Positions 7,229 through 15,345 of a stretch of 64,000 nt of DNA are shown here, piece by piece. A model generated the notes under the pieces. The model was not told where the DNA came from. It saw only the letters and a program-made list of their open reading frames with translations, and searched no databases. The translations under genes and the position numbers were made by a program. The stretch is from a virus, in the IMG/VR virus record IMGVR_UViG_3300019776_000324, positions 188,001 to 252,000 of that record; one strand, given 5' to 3'. Positions within the stretch are counted from its first letter, which is position 1, and the number at the start of each line of letters is the position of its first letter.

Positions 7229-8527
7229 TTATGTAGGGTTTTTAAGCCATTGCACTAGCAGTTCAACATCCTTTTGTGTGCGCCAAGGCAGGTCACTGTT
7301 TACTATTTCTGCTACTTCGGGATTGTGTTTGGCAACTTCTCGTAAATCATAAAAATGTTTACCACCTTTGTGCTGATTCATTTGTTGTACACCTGCAGTC
7401 AAGTTTGTTTTAAGTTCGTTGAGGATATTGTTTTGCCAGTCTACAGAGAAAAACAATTGTTTGTTATAATCAGCAATGGCCTGTGCTTCGGCCATTTTGC
7501 GTTCTCTAACCCAGGGCATCCAGTTGGCAATTTGTTTCATAAGATCCGCAATTCTTCCCAGTCGTTCTTCTGGATCTGCACACTGATCGTATCGTTCGTC
7601 CCAAATATGACCAAAGGTTTTGAATCCATAACTGCGCAGGTATTCTAAACTGCCAGGTGTACCAGCTAATATAAAAGGTTGTCCGCAAGCAATGGGTCGC
7701 AAACTTTTTTCAGTTAAATGAAGTCTACTGTCATCAAATAATGTTTCTAGCACTACTTCTATATCTGTAGACTCGTAATCTGCAATATCAAAGTCAGCAC
7801 TGTAGTGACTTTGTGCTGTGCTAATTGGAAAGTAGTTTTCTAACACATTTGTTGGACGCCACACAGGATTTTTAAACTTGTGTAATTCATAGTGTATGCC
7901 TAACTCAGGCTCGACTGCATTAATACTCATCTTGCAATCGTTTTCTAATCCTAGACGAACTAGGAAGTCGGCAAGTTTTAATCTGTATTCTCTAGTTCCG
8001 GCCCAGGCACGATTGTAAATTAAAAATCTTTTTTCTACTTGTTTTGATTGTGTAACATGCTCGGCATAACGAAACCAATCTCTAGCAATAACAGCGTGAC
8101 TCCACCAGTAGACTGCAATGAAATTGTTGTCTTGATATTTTGCAAGCTCACTGCTATTTTTCTCTGAATGTAACAACAAGGTATAATCATAACAACTTAA
8201 AGGAGATTCAACTGCTGAGCGTAGATGCAAGCTGGCTACTTTATTGATTAGGTATTCACCACGAGTATGATATTTTCTAGAAAACTTAACAAAGTCATAC
8301 AGCATTTCTTTGGTGTATAAATCATAGTACAATGGTTCTTGATCGTGACAAATTAGATTGGCAGTTATTTGTTGTTCAAACCAAGATCGGTTGTCTTGAT
8401 ACAATGGAACCAAGTCATCAAGTTTTTTTGATCCATGAGGGAAAAACCGATAAATTATAGTATCGTTTGTGATTTGCTTTAAAACACTGTCGATGTACAA
8501 ATAAAAACGATCTAATGGAATACTCAT
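7229..8527 (-). CDS. glycosyltransferase-like protein
   Basis: 432 soluble residues. The C-terminal half contains DDSRLHLTEKSLRPIACGQP followed by FILAGTPGSLEYLRSYGFKTF. This E-K-S/T...G-x-P-x-I/F...G pattern is seen in phage and bacterial fucosyltransferase/exostosin-type GT-B glycosyltransferases, where it binds the nucleotide sugar. The N-terminal half is not recognisable. It may glycosylate a virion protein, host surface or DNA; the acceptor is unknown. Its start lies about seven bases from a minus-strand late box. The gene is divergent from the 2OG oxygenase gene. Confidence 0.6.
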   Translation of the reverse strand: MSIPLDRFYLYIDSVLKQITNDTIIYRFFPHGSKKLDDLVPLYQDNRSWFEQQITANLICHDQEPLYYDLYTKEMLYDFVKFSRKYHTRGEYLINKVASLHLRSAVESPLSCYDYTLLLHSEKNSSELAKYQDNNFIAVYWWSHAVIARDWFRYAEHVTQSKQVEKRFLIYNRAWAGTREYRLKLADFLVRLGLENDCKMSINAVEPELGIHYELHKFKNPVWRPTNVLENYFPISTAQSHYSADFDIADYESTDIEVVLETLFDDSRLHLTEKSLRPIACGQPFILAGTPGSLEYLRSYGFKTFGHIWDERYDQCADPEERLGRIADLMKQIANWMPWVRERKMAEAQAIADYNKQLFFSVDWQNNILNELKTNLTAGVQQMNQHKGGKHFYDLREVAKHNPEVAEIVNSDLPWRTQKDVELLVQWLKNPT

Positions 8528-8534
8528 ATATCGT

Positions 8535-8542
8535 TATTTAAT
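8535..8542 (-). promoter_or_regulatory. late promoter variant (ATTAAATA) before the glycosyltransferase
   Basis: On the minus strand ATTAAATA ends seven bases before the ATG at 8527. No ribosome site fits between, so a leaderless or nearly leaderless mRNA is likely. Confidence 0.4.
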
Positions 8543-8566
8543 AAAAAGAATCCCCTGGAACTAAAA

Positions 8567-9091
8567 ATGTCAACGCAATACACGCACAAATATCAACTTT
8601 ATCCATTTTGGGATGATGAGTACAAAAAATTAAACTATATTACAGAACCATTTAACGATCCTGTAAATGTTAGTCTTTGGTTAGGGCAAGGATATCCTCC
8701 TAACTTTGTTGGTGAGTTGTGTGACATGCGCCACCAATTACCTGCATGGAGTCGTAGATTTATAGAAATTTTTGAAGGTCAAGGCTGGAAGGATGTGGGC
8801 ATTGCCTTTTACCGTATGCACACAGGAACAGTGTTGCCCAACCATGTGGACTTGTATAAACGATATATTGAATTATTTAAACTTGAAGGCCAAGAAAAAA
8901 CTATTCGTCGTGCATTGGTACTACTTGAAGATTGGAAGTCTGGTCATTACCTGGAAATAAATGGCAGTCCTGTGGTCAATTGGCGAGCAGGTCAAGTGGT
9001 AGAGTGGGTATATGATACTCCACACATGGCAGCAAACATTGGATTAGAAGATAGATACACATTACAAATTACAGGGCACATTGATGATTAA
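8567..9091 (+). CDS. 2-oxoglutarate/Fe(II)-dependent oxygenase (Asp/Asn hydroxylase-like)
   Basis: 174 residues. The HxD...H...R iron and 2-oxoglutarate triad can be placed: His-Val-Asp in LPNHVDLYKR, a distal His in YDTPHMAANIG, and Arg in LEDRYTLQITGH. The spacing and the WRAGQVVEWV strand fit the cupin fold of aspartyl/asparaginyl beta-hydroxylases. It would hydroxylate a protein residue or small molecule using O2 and 2-oxoglutarate; the substrate is unknown. The end overlaps the amidinotransferase gene, suggesting a shared pathway. Confidence 0.75.
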   Translation: MSTQYTHKYQLYPFWDDEYKKLNYITEPFNDPVNVSLWLGQGYPPNFVGELCDMRHQLPAWSRRFIEIFEGQGWKDVGIAFYRMHTGTVLPNHVDLYKRYIELFKLEGQEKTIRRALVLLEDWKSGHYLEINGSPVVNWRAGQVVEWVYDTPHMAANIGLEDRYTLQITGHIDD

Positions 9092-10007
9092 TAGTAGAAA
9101 TGAGTGGGATCCACTGGAAAAAATTATTGTAGGTAGTGCTACCAATGCAAACTGGCCCATGACTGATCCAGTGTTTGCAGAAGAAGCCCGCAATAGTTTA
9201 TGGACAGAAACACCAGCACCCAGTGGCCCAGTTCCACAATTTATTATTGATGAAGCAAATAGAGAGTTAGACATACTGTCCGAAACACTGGTGCGTTATG
9301 GCGCAATTGTTTACAGACCCAAGCCCATGGACTTTGTTGAAAACAAAGGCATGTACAATTACTGCCCTAGAGACCGTATGCTAGTAGCTGGCGATACATT
9401 GGTTGATTGTAATATGATGTATCCTTGCCGCAATCAAGAAAGTAAAAACTATGTCAGACTAATAGGCGAAGCTAGAAACATATTCACCATGCCTAGAGAC
9501 GAAGGCATGACACTAGACGCAGCTAATATATGTCGTTTAGGCGATACTTGGTTGTTTTTAGAATCAGCCAGCGGCAATCGTGCAGCCTATGAGTGGTTGT
9601 GTGGTAAGTTTCCTAAGATTAATATTGAGCTGGTTAATTTTTACGCAGGCGTGCATATTGATTCAACTATTACTCCGTTGCGTGAAGGATTAGTAATGCT
9701 CAATGCCGGTAGAGTAAATGCAGAAAACTGTCCTAAAGCCTTTAAAGATTGGGAAAAGATTTGGGTTACTGAGGATATGATTGTACCACAGAGCTTTTAC
9801 CAATATCCATATGCTAGCAAGTGGATTGCTATGAACTTGTTGGTATTAGACCCTGAAACAGTTATTATAGATGCTGCCCAAACTCAGCTAATTAATATAC
9901 TAAAGAGCAAGGGCATTGATAGTATTCCACTTACACTAAGTCATAGTAGAACATTAGGTGGTGGATTCCATTGCGTTACTTTAGACACCAGGAGACGACA
10001 TGCTTGA
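9084..10007 (+). CDS. glycine amidinotransferase-like enzyme
   Basis: 307 residues of the guanidine-modifying superfamily. The catalytic set is complete: Asp145 (TLDAANICR), His191 (AGVHIDSTI) and nucleophile Cys297 (LGGGFHCVTLDTRR), matching the arrangement of L-arginine:glycine amidinotransferase. Such enzymes move the amidino group of arginine to an amine; related members hydrolyse arginine. The ATG at 9084 overlaps the end of the oxygenase gene; a TTG just before it is less likely. The end overlaps a structural gene start. The acceptor is unknown: a small molecule, or a modification on virion or host. Confidence 0.85.
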   Translation: MINSRNEWDPLEKIIVGSATNANWPMTDPVFAEEARNSLWTETPAPSGPVPQFIIDEANRELDILSETLVRYGAIVYRPKPMDFVENKGMYNYCPRDRMLVAGDTLVDCNMMYPCRNQESKNYVRLIGEARNIFTMPRDEGMTLDAANICRLGDTWLFLESASGNRAAYEWLCGKFPKINIELVNFYAGVHIDSTITPLREGLVMLNAGRVNAENCPKAFKDWEKIWVTEDMIVPQSFYQYPYASKWIAMNLLVLDPETVIIDAAQTQLINILKSKGIDSIPLTLSHSRTLGGGFHCVTLDTRRRHA

Positions 10008-11274
10008 TCCTAATGCTATAACACGCATGATTGAAGACCAAATTACTAAAACAGTTAATGAGCAGATATTAACTGTAATGAGTTCTGACCAATGGTTAGA
10101 AAGTCTTGAGCAAAAAATACTACAGTACACTCAAGATCGTATATTGAGCAAATTTGCTAATGCATCAACTATGCCAGAAATTGTTAGTGCAGTCAAAGAC
10201 AGTGTCAGCAAATTGTTTGATGAAGGAAAAATACCCGGAGTAGAAGAGTTTGTTAACCCTGCGGTTATTAAGTCAACAATTGATCAAGCAGTTGAACAAT
10301 ATACACAAGCATCCGTTGAGCAATTTGGCCAAGATCCAAGATGGCAAGCCAGAGTTGAAGCACAAATCAATCAAGCTATCACGCAAAATACATTAGCAGT
10401 ACTAGGGTCTATTGATCTTAACCCAATTATCAAACAACGGGTTGATGACAATATGACCGTGTTCCGTCAAGACATATTAAAAGAGTTTGCAAGCACTGGT
10501 ATTAGCGATCAAGCCTCTGCATGTCAGTTAACTGTGATGGACGATACTGTGGTAGTAGAGAATTGCTTGACTGCACACAGTATAAATGTTGTAGAATCTG
10601 CTACCATACAAAATTTAGTAGTCAAAGGATCAATCAACACTGATAATTTTGCTTGGTCGCAACTGTCTGCAGATATCAGTCAAAAAACCCTGGATAGTTT
10701 AACAACAGAATGGCAAGGAAACTTGGTTAAACAAGTAGCTGATCATATTGTTGAAAACGGTATTGATTTTAAACAAGTCACGGTTGATGGCATAAAGTTA
10801 ATTGACGGTAATCGTTTATCAAGATCAATTACACAAACAAATATACAGTCATTGGGAGTGTTGGACACTTTATCAGTAACTGGAGAAGCACAGATTGGTG
10901 CTGCAAACATTCTAAAAACTCGTGTAGGAATCAACACTGATCTGCCAGACATGGCATTAAGTGTATGGGATGAAGAAGTATCAGTCAGCATTGGTAAATT
11001 TAAAAGCGATCAGGCCTTTGTGGGCACCAGCAGATTGCAAGGATTGGTTATAGGAGTAAATCGCCAGCCACAAATTGAAATTACTTCAGACGGGTTGACT
11101 CGAATTAAAAAACTTCAATTAGGCCTACATAAAGTTAGTTTTGAACCAGCAGTGCCAGGCTGGTCCGGTACTCGTGGCGACATGGTGTTTAATTCTAATC
11201 CAGGAGCAGATCGTGTGTTTGCCTGGGTATGCTTGGGCGCATTTAAATGGCAACCACTTAAGAGTGCAGAATGA
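10000..11274 (+). CDS. phage virion structural / tail-fibre-like protein
   Basis: 424 residues. The N-terminal half is a long amphipathic helical region with repeated DQWLESLEQKI and DPRWQARVEAQI units. The middle has beta-repeat strands (LTAHSINVVESATIQNL; DTLSVTGEAQIGAAN). The C-terminus GDMVFNSNPG...FAWVCLGAFKW is typical of trimeric phage fibre tips. A CAGGAGACGAC ribosome site precedes the ATG, which overlaps the amidinotransferase gene by eight bases. Likely a fibre or baseplate appendage; exact position in the virion unknown. Confidence 0.7.
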   Translation: MLDPNAITRMIEDQITKTVNEQILTVMSSDQWLESLEQKILQYTQDRILSKFANASTMPEIVSAVKDSVSKLFDEGKIPGVEEFVNPAVIKSTIDQAVEQYTQASVEQFGQDPRWQARVEAQINQAITQNTLAVLGSIDLNPIIKQRVDDNMTVFRQDILKEFASTGISDQASACQLTVMDDTVVVENCLTAHSINVVESATIQNLVVKGSINTDNFAWSQLSADISQKTLDSLTTEWQGNLVKQVADHIVENGIDFKQVTVDGIKLIDGNRLSRSITQTNIQSLGVLDTLSVTGEAQIGAANILKTRVGINTDLPDMALSVWDEEVSVSIGKFKSDQAFVGTSRLQGLVIGVNRQPQIEITSDGLTRIKKLQLGLHKVSFEPAVPGWSGTRGDMVFNSNPGADRVFAWVCLGAFKWQPLKSAE

Positions 11275-11822
11275 ATGTAAGCTGGGTATTATCTGATTCA
11301 GTAGTGCTAGATCCAACTCTGGATGTCACTCCACTCAAAAATATTGGAAGTTTCTGGGGATCGTGGTCTACTTGGCGTAGTTGCCAAACTGACAATGTAA
11401 TATGCAATGATCCTGTCAAAGCCGCAGAACTAATTAAACGAGAGTTTCAAAAAACTTGTAATTTTTATATTTCAAATTCAATATTTCAACAGTTAGGACG
11501 ACCAGAAGGAGTTAGACTCTACGGTGGTGCGTTCGAACATGATGTAGATCATCAAGACGACATTGTAGCCATGCATCTAGTTACTGGTACCAGCGATATA
11601 GTGCTACTGTTGGGATTTGATTTGACTGATCATGCACCAAACCCAGATAGATTAGAACAGCATCGTCGAATGAATTACAGAGGATTGATTCGGCAAGCAA
11701 TAACAGATAATGAGCATATACAATGGGTACTAGTAGACCATCCAGGAGAAATTGGTAAAGACATGATTTTGGATAATCTTACCAAAGACTCCATGTCTAG
11801 TGTGTTGAAATTACTAGATTGA
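11271..11822 (+). CDS. conserved phage protein of unknown function
   Basis: 183 residues, soluble, overlapping the fibre gene by four bases (ATGA). It contains HDVDHQDDIVAMHLVTGTSD followed by DIVLLLGFDLTD, suggesting an alternating alpha/beta fold. It has no catalytic motif that I can assign. Operon position suggests a role linked to the fibre or its modification. Function unknown. Confidence 0.6.
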   Translation: MNVSWVLSDSVVLDPTLDVTPLKNIGSFWGSWSTWRSCQTDNVICNDPVKAAELIKREFQKTCNFYISNSIFQQLGRPEGVRLYGGAFEHDVDHQDDIVAMHLVTGTSDIVLLLGFDLTDHAPNPDRLEQHRRMNYRGLIRQAITDNEHIQWVLVDHPGEIGKDMILDNLTKDSMSSVLKLLD

Positions 11823-11848
11823 CAAAATAAGTCATTTAGTTGTATAAT
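11819..11848 (+). promoter_or_regulatory. sigma70-like promoter of uvsE
   Basis: TTGACA at 11819-11824, 18-bp spacer, TATAAT at 11843-11848. The ATG at 11855 lies where transcription should begin, so the mRNA is predicted leaderless. The -35 overlaps the end of the preceding gene. Confidence 0.7.
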
Positions 11849-11854
11849 AGCTGT

Positions 11855-12883
11855 ATGACTACAACTACAGCTCCTCGTATTGGTTTTGCTTGCAAATGGA
11901 TCGATGAACCCAGCCAGGTCAACGGCATTAAGCCCAAAGATCCAGCAAAAGCATATAACACTGGATCAACCACAGTGCGCTGGCTAAACAACCAAACTCG
12001 AGATGTAGCCGAACAAAAGTTGTGGGACTTAATGGTTCAAAATATTGAATCGACCCGTAAACTAGTAGAAAGAGTAGGTACATTAAATGATAATCTTAGA
12101 ATGGTCCGCCTTAGCAGTGATCTCTTGCCTGTCTATACTCATGACGATTGGAAGTATTTTTGGCGCCGTGAAGATGTTAGACAGTACGCAGAAACTCACT
12201 TTGAACAAGTGGGTAACTTGGCAAGGTCATCTAATACTCGTCTCAGTTTCCATCCTGGGCAATTTACTGTGTTGGCATCTGATAACCCGGGCATTGTTGA
12301 CCGTTCAATAGAGGAGTTTGAGTATCATGCAGATATGGTCCGTTGGATGGGTTTCGGAAAAGAATTCCAAGATTATAAGATTAACGTACACATCTCAGGC
12401 CGTCAAGGGCCAGAAGGTATCAGAGCCGCCTACAAGAGATTGTCACCTGAGGCTCGTAACTGCATCACCATCGAAAACGAGGAAATAACACATGGGCTCC
12501 AACATACTCTTATGCTTTCTGATATTGTTCCTACTGTCTTGGACATTCATCATCACTGGGTCCGCGAGGGCGAATACATACACCCCAGAAGCGACAATTG
12601 TAAAAGAGTTATTGACAGTTGGAGGGGTACTCGTCCTACTATTCATTATGCTCTTAGTCGTGAAGATTATCTTGTCGGACATGATGCGACCTGTGCCCCC
12701 GACCATAAAGCACTTCTCGAATCCGGGCATAGTAAGCAAAAACTAAGAGCGCATTCGGACTTCTATTGGAATCATGCTACTAATGAATGGGCATTGAGTT
12801 TCTTAGAAGATTTTGATATTATGTGCGAGTCTAAGGGCAAGAATCTTGCTAGTCGTGCATTATATGAGCAATGGAAAAAGTAG
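11855..12883 (+). CDS. uvsE: UV DNA damage endonuclease (UvsE/UVDE family)
   Basis: 342 residues, a TIM-barrel apurinic-type nuclease that nicks DNA 5' to UV photoproducts. Family blocks seen: RIGFACKW at the N-terminus, MVRLSSDLLPVYTH, RLSFHPGQFTVL, INVHISGRQG, ITIENEE, and VLDIHHHW with metal-binding His residues. A TTG five codons upstream lies in the promoter, so the ATG at 11855 is chosen; there is no room for a ribosome site. UV repair genes are useful to phages in sunlit water. The gene overlaps the next by 13 bases. Confidence 0.92.
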   Translation: MTTTTAPRIGFACKWIDEPSQVNGIKPKDPAKAYNTGSTTVRWLNNQTRDVAEQKLWDLMVQNIESTRKLVERVGTLNDNLRMVRLSSDLLPVYTHDDWKYFWRREDVRQYAETHFEQVGNLARSSNTRLSFHPGQFTVLASDNPGIVDRSIEEFEYHADMVRWMGFGKEFQDYKINVHISGRQGPEGIRAAYKRLSPEARNCITIENEEITHGLQHTLMLSDIVPTVLDIHHHWVREGEYIHPRSDNCKRVIDSWRGTRPTIHYALSREDYLVGHDATCAPDHKALLESGHSKQKLRAHSDFYWNHATNEWALSFLEDFDIMCESKGKNLASRALYEQWKK

Positions 12884-13098
12884 ACTATCAAGATCCACCG
12901 CCTAATTGGACAAGTATTATAATATTGTGGAACGATATTCTTTCTGGTCCTGACTATCGTATTAGAGATATATTAGAGTGGATAGATGATGCTCCCGGTG
13001 GCCGATATCACTTACACGGACACCAGTTTGACAAAGGATTTGATTTTAGATTTGAACGCCCAGAAGATGCAACATATTTTAAATTAAGGTGGTTATAG
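12871..13098 (+). CDS. small phage protein of a local paralogous family
   Basis: 75 residues. The C-terminus FRFERPEDATYFKLRW matches the ends of two other products here (positions 39409-39654 and 40034-40270), which share an F-x-F-x4-D-A/Y-x2-F-x-L/M-K/R-W/F pattern. The ATG overlaps the end of uvsE. Function unknown. Confidence 0.65.
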   Translation: MEKVDYQDPPPNWTSIIILWNDILSGPDYRIRDILEWIDDAPGGRYHLHGHQFDKGFDFRFERPEDATYFKLRWL

Positions 13099-13388
13099 TG
13101 GAATGGATTACAAACAGTTGGCAGTATGTTAAACAAGATTGGGCAAGTAATCGAGTTAGATTCTGCGCAGAAGTATTTGCGTGGTCGTGTAGTGTAACTA
13201 GTGCTGTAATCTTTGCCGTTACAGTTCCAGATATTCCTGTAGTGCCGCTTTACAGTATTTTTATTGCTGGATGTTGTGCTAGTGCCTGGGCTTGTTGGAC
13301 TAGACGGAGTTTTGGATTGCTCGCCAACTCCGCCTTCCTAGTTACTATTGATAGTATAGGATTAATCCGGTATTTCTTACAGCATTAA
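13098..13388 (+). CDS. small multi-pass membrane protein
   Basis: 96 residues from a GTG overlapping the previous stop (TAGTG); an alternative GTG lies three codons upstream. Three hydrophobic segments (about 28-48, 50-68, 75-93) and a cytoplasmic-looking N-terminus. No family recognised. Its end overlaps the end of the convergent minus-strand gene by four bases. Confidence 0.6.
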   Translation: MEWITNSWQYVKQDWASNRVRFCAEVFAWSCSVTSAVIFAVTVPDIPVVPLYSIFIAGCCASAWACWTRRSFGLLANSAFLVTIDSIGLIRYFLQH

Positions 13389-13594
13389 ACCTTAGGAGCT
13401 TTAGGTTTACGGGCAGTTTTGGCCTTTACACCGGGTTTCTTTTCACCTTGGATTTTTGCTGGACGAGTAGTAGCCTTCTTAACAGTAGGTTTTTTAACTT
13501 CTACTGGTTGCTCCACCTTGGGTGCTTCCACCTTGTATGGTGCTGGTGTTTCTGCTGGTTTAGAGCCAAAAAGTTTCTTAAAAAATTCTAACAT
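13385..13594 (-). CDS. Lys/Ala/Pro-rich basic protein
   Basis: 69 residues from the ATG at 13594, which has an AAGGAG site. MLEFFKKLFGSKPAETPAP is followed by a very basic low-complexity tail (KKPTVKKATTRPAK, KTARKPKAPKV). The tail resembles histone H1-like or nucleic-acid-binding tails. The short hydrophobic start may be amphipathic. Function unknown. Confidence 0.65.
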   Translation of the reverse strand: MLEFFKKLFGSKPAETPAPYKVEAPKVEQPVEVKKPTVKKATTRPAKIQGEKKPGVKAKTARKPKAPKV

Positions 13595-13618
13595 AATAAT
13601 CTCCTTATGCATGTATTT

Positions 13619-13641
13619 AACCGTTTTAATCATTAACGGTT
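13619..13641. repeat. inverted repeat between divergent small genes
   Basis: AACCGTT and AACGGTT arms flank a nine-base centre. It lies between the start of the basic-protein gene on the minus strand and the plus-strand promoter near 13652-13680, so it could be an operator or an mRNA hairpin. Confidence 0.4.
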
Positions 13642-13651
13642 AATATTATTA

Positions 13652-13680
13652 TTGCATTGCCGCAATATATACTATATACT
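13652..13680 (+). promoter_or_regulatory. sigma70-like promoter
   Basis: TTGCAT at 13652-13657 and TATACT at 13675-13680 with a 17-bp spacer, upstream of three short overlapping genes. A second TATACT lies seven bases before the -10. Confidence 0.45.
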
Positions 13681-13693
13681 ACTAGTGAAAACC

Positions 13694-13780
13694 ATGAGAG
13701 AAAATACTATGCCAAAACATGAACGAATTGCTTTATTGCTATTGTTGGCAATACTAGCAGTCATGCTGGTAACCATTTAA
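13694..13780 (+). CDS. 28-residue membrane peptide
   Basis: Encodes MRENTMPKHERIALLLLLAIL and a few more hydrophobic residues: one membrane helix after a short charged start. An internal ATG gives a 23-residue form. Support is the position just after a promoter and before coupled short genes. Function unknown. Confidence 0.45.
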   Translation: MRENTMPKHERIALLLLLAILAVMLVTI

Positions 13781-13787
13781 GATTATT

Positions 13788-13934
13788 ATGACAAAAATTA
13801 TAGAACAATTTATGCACTTATTTGCCAAGGATGCAAGTGCCCTAGAACAATTCCTAAACTCACGCAATTTAAAAACCCATGCAGATGTAGAGTTTTGGAC
13901 ACGCTATTTTGAAAATAAAGGAAAAGTATTATGA
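13788..13934 (+). CDS. 48-residue phage protein
   Basis: Encodes MTKIIEQFMHLFAKDASALE followed by a helical region ending RYFENKGKVL. It ends in an ATGA overlap with the next gene. No motif; function unknown. Confidence 0.55.
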   Translation: MTKIIEQFMHLFAKDASALEQFLNSRNLKTHADVEFWTRYFENKGKVL

Positions 13935-14071
13935 AAATTATCAACGCAATTGTAAGTTTTATTCAAAGCATACGCGAAGCAAACTATGCAGCAAATTTAG
14001 CCCGTAACGGCAAAATTAAAGAATCTCAGTCTTGCTACGCTGATGCCAAAGGTATTTGTAGAGGTCTATAA
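13931..14071 (+). CDS. 46-residue phage protein
   Basis: Encodes MKIINAIVSFIQSIREANYA, then RNGKIKESQSCYADAKG. Both ends overlap neighbours (ATGA upstream, TAATG into the GNAT gene). The C-terminal pattern resembles small proteins I recall from T4-like cyanophages. Function unknown. Confidence 0.6.
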   Translation: MKIINAIVSFIQSIREANYAANLARNGKIKESQSCYADAKGICRGL

Positions 14072-14625
14072 TGATCATTACAGAATTTTTACCCGTTCAA
14101 CACTATAAACAGTTTGGCGATTGGCTAGAAATTCAAGACGAAGAAACTCGTCAACTGTACTTTGGTGTAGCTGGTAGTCAACATGTGATCAACGCACTAA
14201 TGGATCGTGTACTAGCGAACCCAGACGATCATTATTTTTTAGTGGCCAAAGACGGTGCTCGTTGGGTTGGTACTATTCATATCGCTGTCAGCAACACAGT
14301 AGTAGAATTTGGTGTGATTGTTGACGAAGAATATCGTGGACAAGGAGTTGCTAATATCTTAATGGATGAAGCTCTTATTTGGGCCCGAAATCGTGGCTAT
14401 AAAGAATTGTTTATGCATTGTTTAGGTTGGAACAAGCCTATACAGCATTTGTGCCACAAGCATGGGCTGGAAACTCACAACATGTATGGTGATAGCGAAG
14501 TCGAGATAAAGTTAGACCCAGCTAATTGGATTACTATCAACAAAGAAATCTGCATAAAACAACGCAACTTGTTCCACACATTCTTGCAGAATAATAGCAT
14601 GTTATATCGTGAGATGTACGGTTAA
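14071..14625 (+). CDS. GNAT-family N-acetyltransferase
   Basis: 184 residues. The acetyl-CoA pyrophosphate loop is seen in DEEYRGQGVANILMDEALIW, preceded by the beta-4 strand VVEFGVIV. The segment after it (RNRGYKELFMHCLGWNKPI) fits the GNAT fold. The acceptor cannot be told. The start is coupled to the preceding small gene. The last residues overlap the late box of the desaturase. Confidence 0.8.
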   Translation: MIITEFLPVQHYKQFGDWLEIQDEETRQLYFGVAGSQHVINALMDRVLANPDDHYFLVAKDGARWVGTIHIAVSNTVVEFGVIVDEEYRGQGVANILMDEALIWARNRGYKELFMHCLGWNKPIQHLCHKHGLETHNMYGDSEVEIKLDPANWITINKEICIKQRNLFHTFLQNNSMLYREMYG

Positions 14626-14628
14626 ATA
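14621..14628 (+). promoter_or_regulatory. late promoter variant (GTTAAATA) before the desaturase
   Basis: TAAATA ends four bases before the ATG at 14633, and no ribosome site fits, so a leaderless mRNA is predicted. Confidence 0.45.
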
Positions 14629-14632
14629 CTAG

Positions 14633-15337
14633 ATGACTACAATCATAGCAACCCTGGTAATGGTCCAACTTACCATAGCGTGTGTGACACTATATTTGCA
14701 CCGCGGAGTATGTCACCGAGCTGTTTCATATAATCCTGTGGTAGAACATGTCATGCGCTTTTGGCTTTGGTTAACAACCGGCATGGTTACTAAACAATGG
14801 GTAGCAATACATCGCAAGCATCATCAACGGTCAGACCAAGAAGGTGACCCACATAGCCCACAAATCTACGGCATCAAGCGTGTGTTGTTTGGTGGTGCAT
14901 TTTTATATCATGCGGCCAGCAAAGACAAGGCCATGGTTGAAAAGCTAGGAGTAGGCACACCCGACGACTGGATTGAACGGAACCTTTACACTCCACACAG
15001 CAGACTTGGCATTAGTATTATGCTTATCATTGATCTATGCTTGTTTGGCCTATGGGGCTGGTTAGTCTGGGGCATTCAAATGATTTGGGTTCCATTCTGG
15101 GCTGCTGGTGTAATCAACGGTCTAGGGCATTGGGTTGGATATCGCAACACTGATACCGCAGATACCAGTCGTAATTTAATTCCTATAGCTGTATGGATTG
15201 GTGGTGAAGAGTTGCATAATGGGCATCACGCAGATGGTGCCAATGCCAAGTTCAGTACCAAATGGTGGGAGTTTGATATTGGCTGGATGTATATTACAAT
15301 TCTTAAAAAATTAGGGCTGGCTCAAGTTCGTCAATAA
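14633..15337 (+). CDS. membrane fatty-acid desaturase (acyl-CoA delta-9 type)
   Basis: 234 residues, shorter than cellular delta-9 desaturases. The three di-iron His boxes are present: HRGVCH (about 23), HRKHH (about 60) and ELHNGHH (about 200). Hydrophobic segments sit at the N-terminus, about 60 residues later and around 125-160. It should introduce a double bond into host membrane acyl chains. Desaturases of this type occur in other aquatic T4-like phages. Leaderless late expression is suggested by the upstream box. Confidence 0.88.
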   Translation: MTTIIATLVMVQLTIACVTLYLHRGVCHRAVSYNPVVEHVMRFWLWLTTGMVTKQWVAIHRKHHQRSDQEGDPHSPQIYGIKRVLFGGAFLYHAASKDKAMVEKLGVGTPDDWIERNLYTPHSRLGISIMLIIDLCLFGLWGWLVWGIQMIWVPFWAAGVINGLGHWVGYRNTDTADTSRNLIPIAVWIGGEELHNGHHADGANAKFSTKWWEFDIGWMYITILKKLGLAQVRQ

Positions 15338-15345
15338 GTATTTTG

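Noticed and set aside
11840-11857. TTG start for uvsE at 11840
   Set aside because: It falls in the -10 element; the ATG at 11855 gives the conserved N-terminus.
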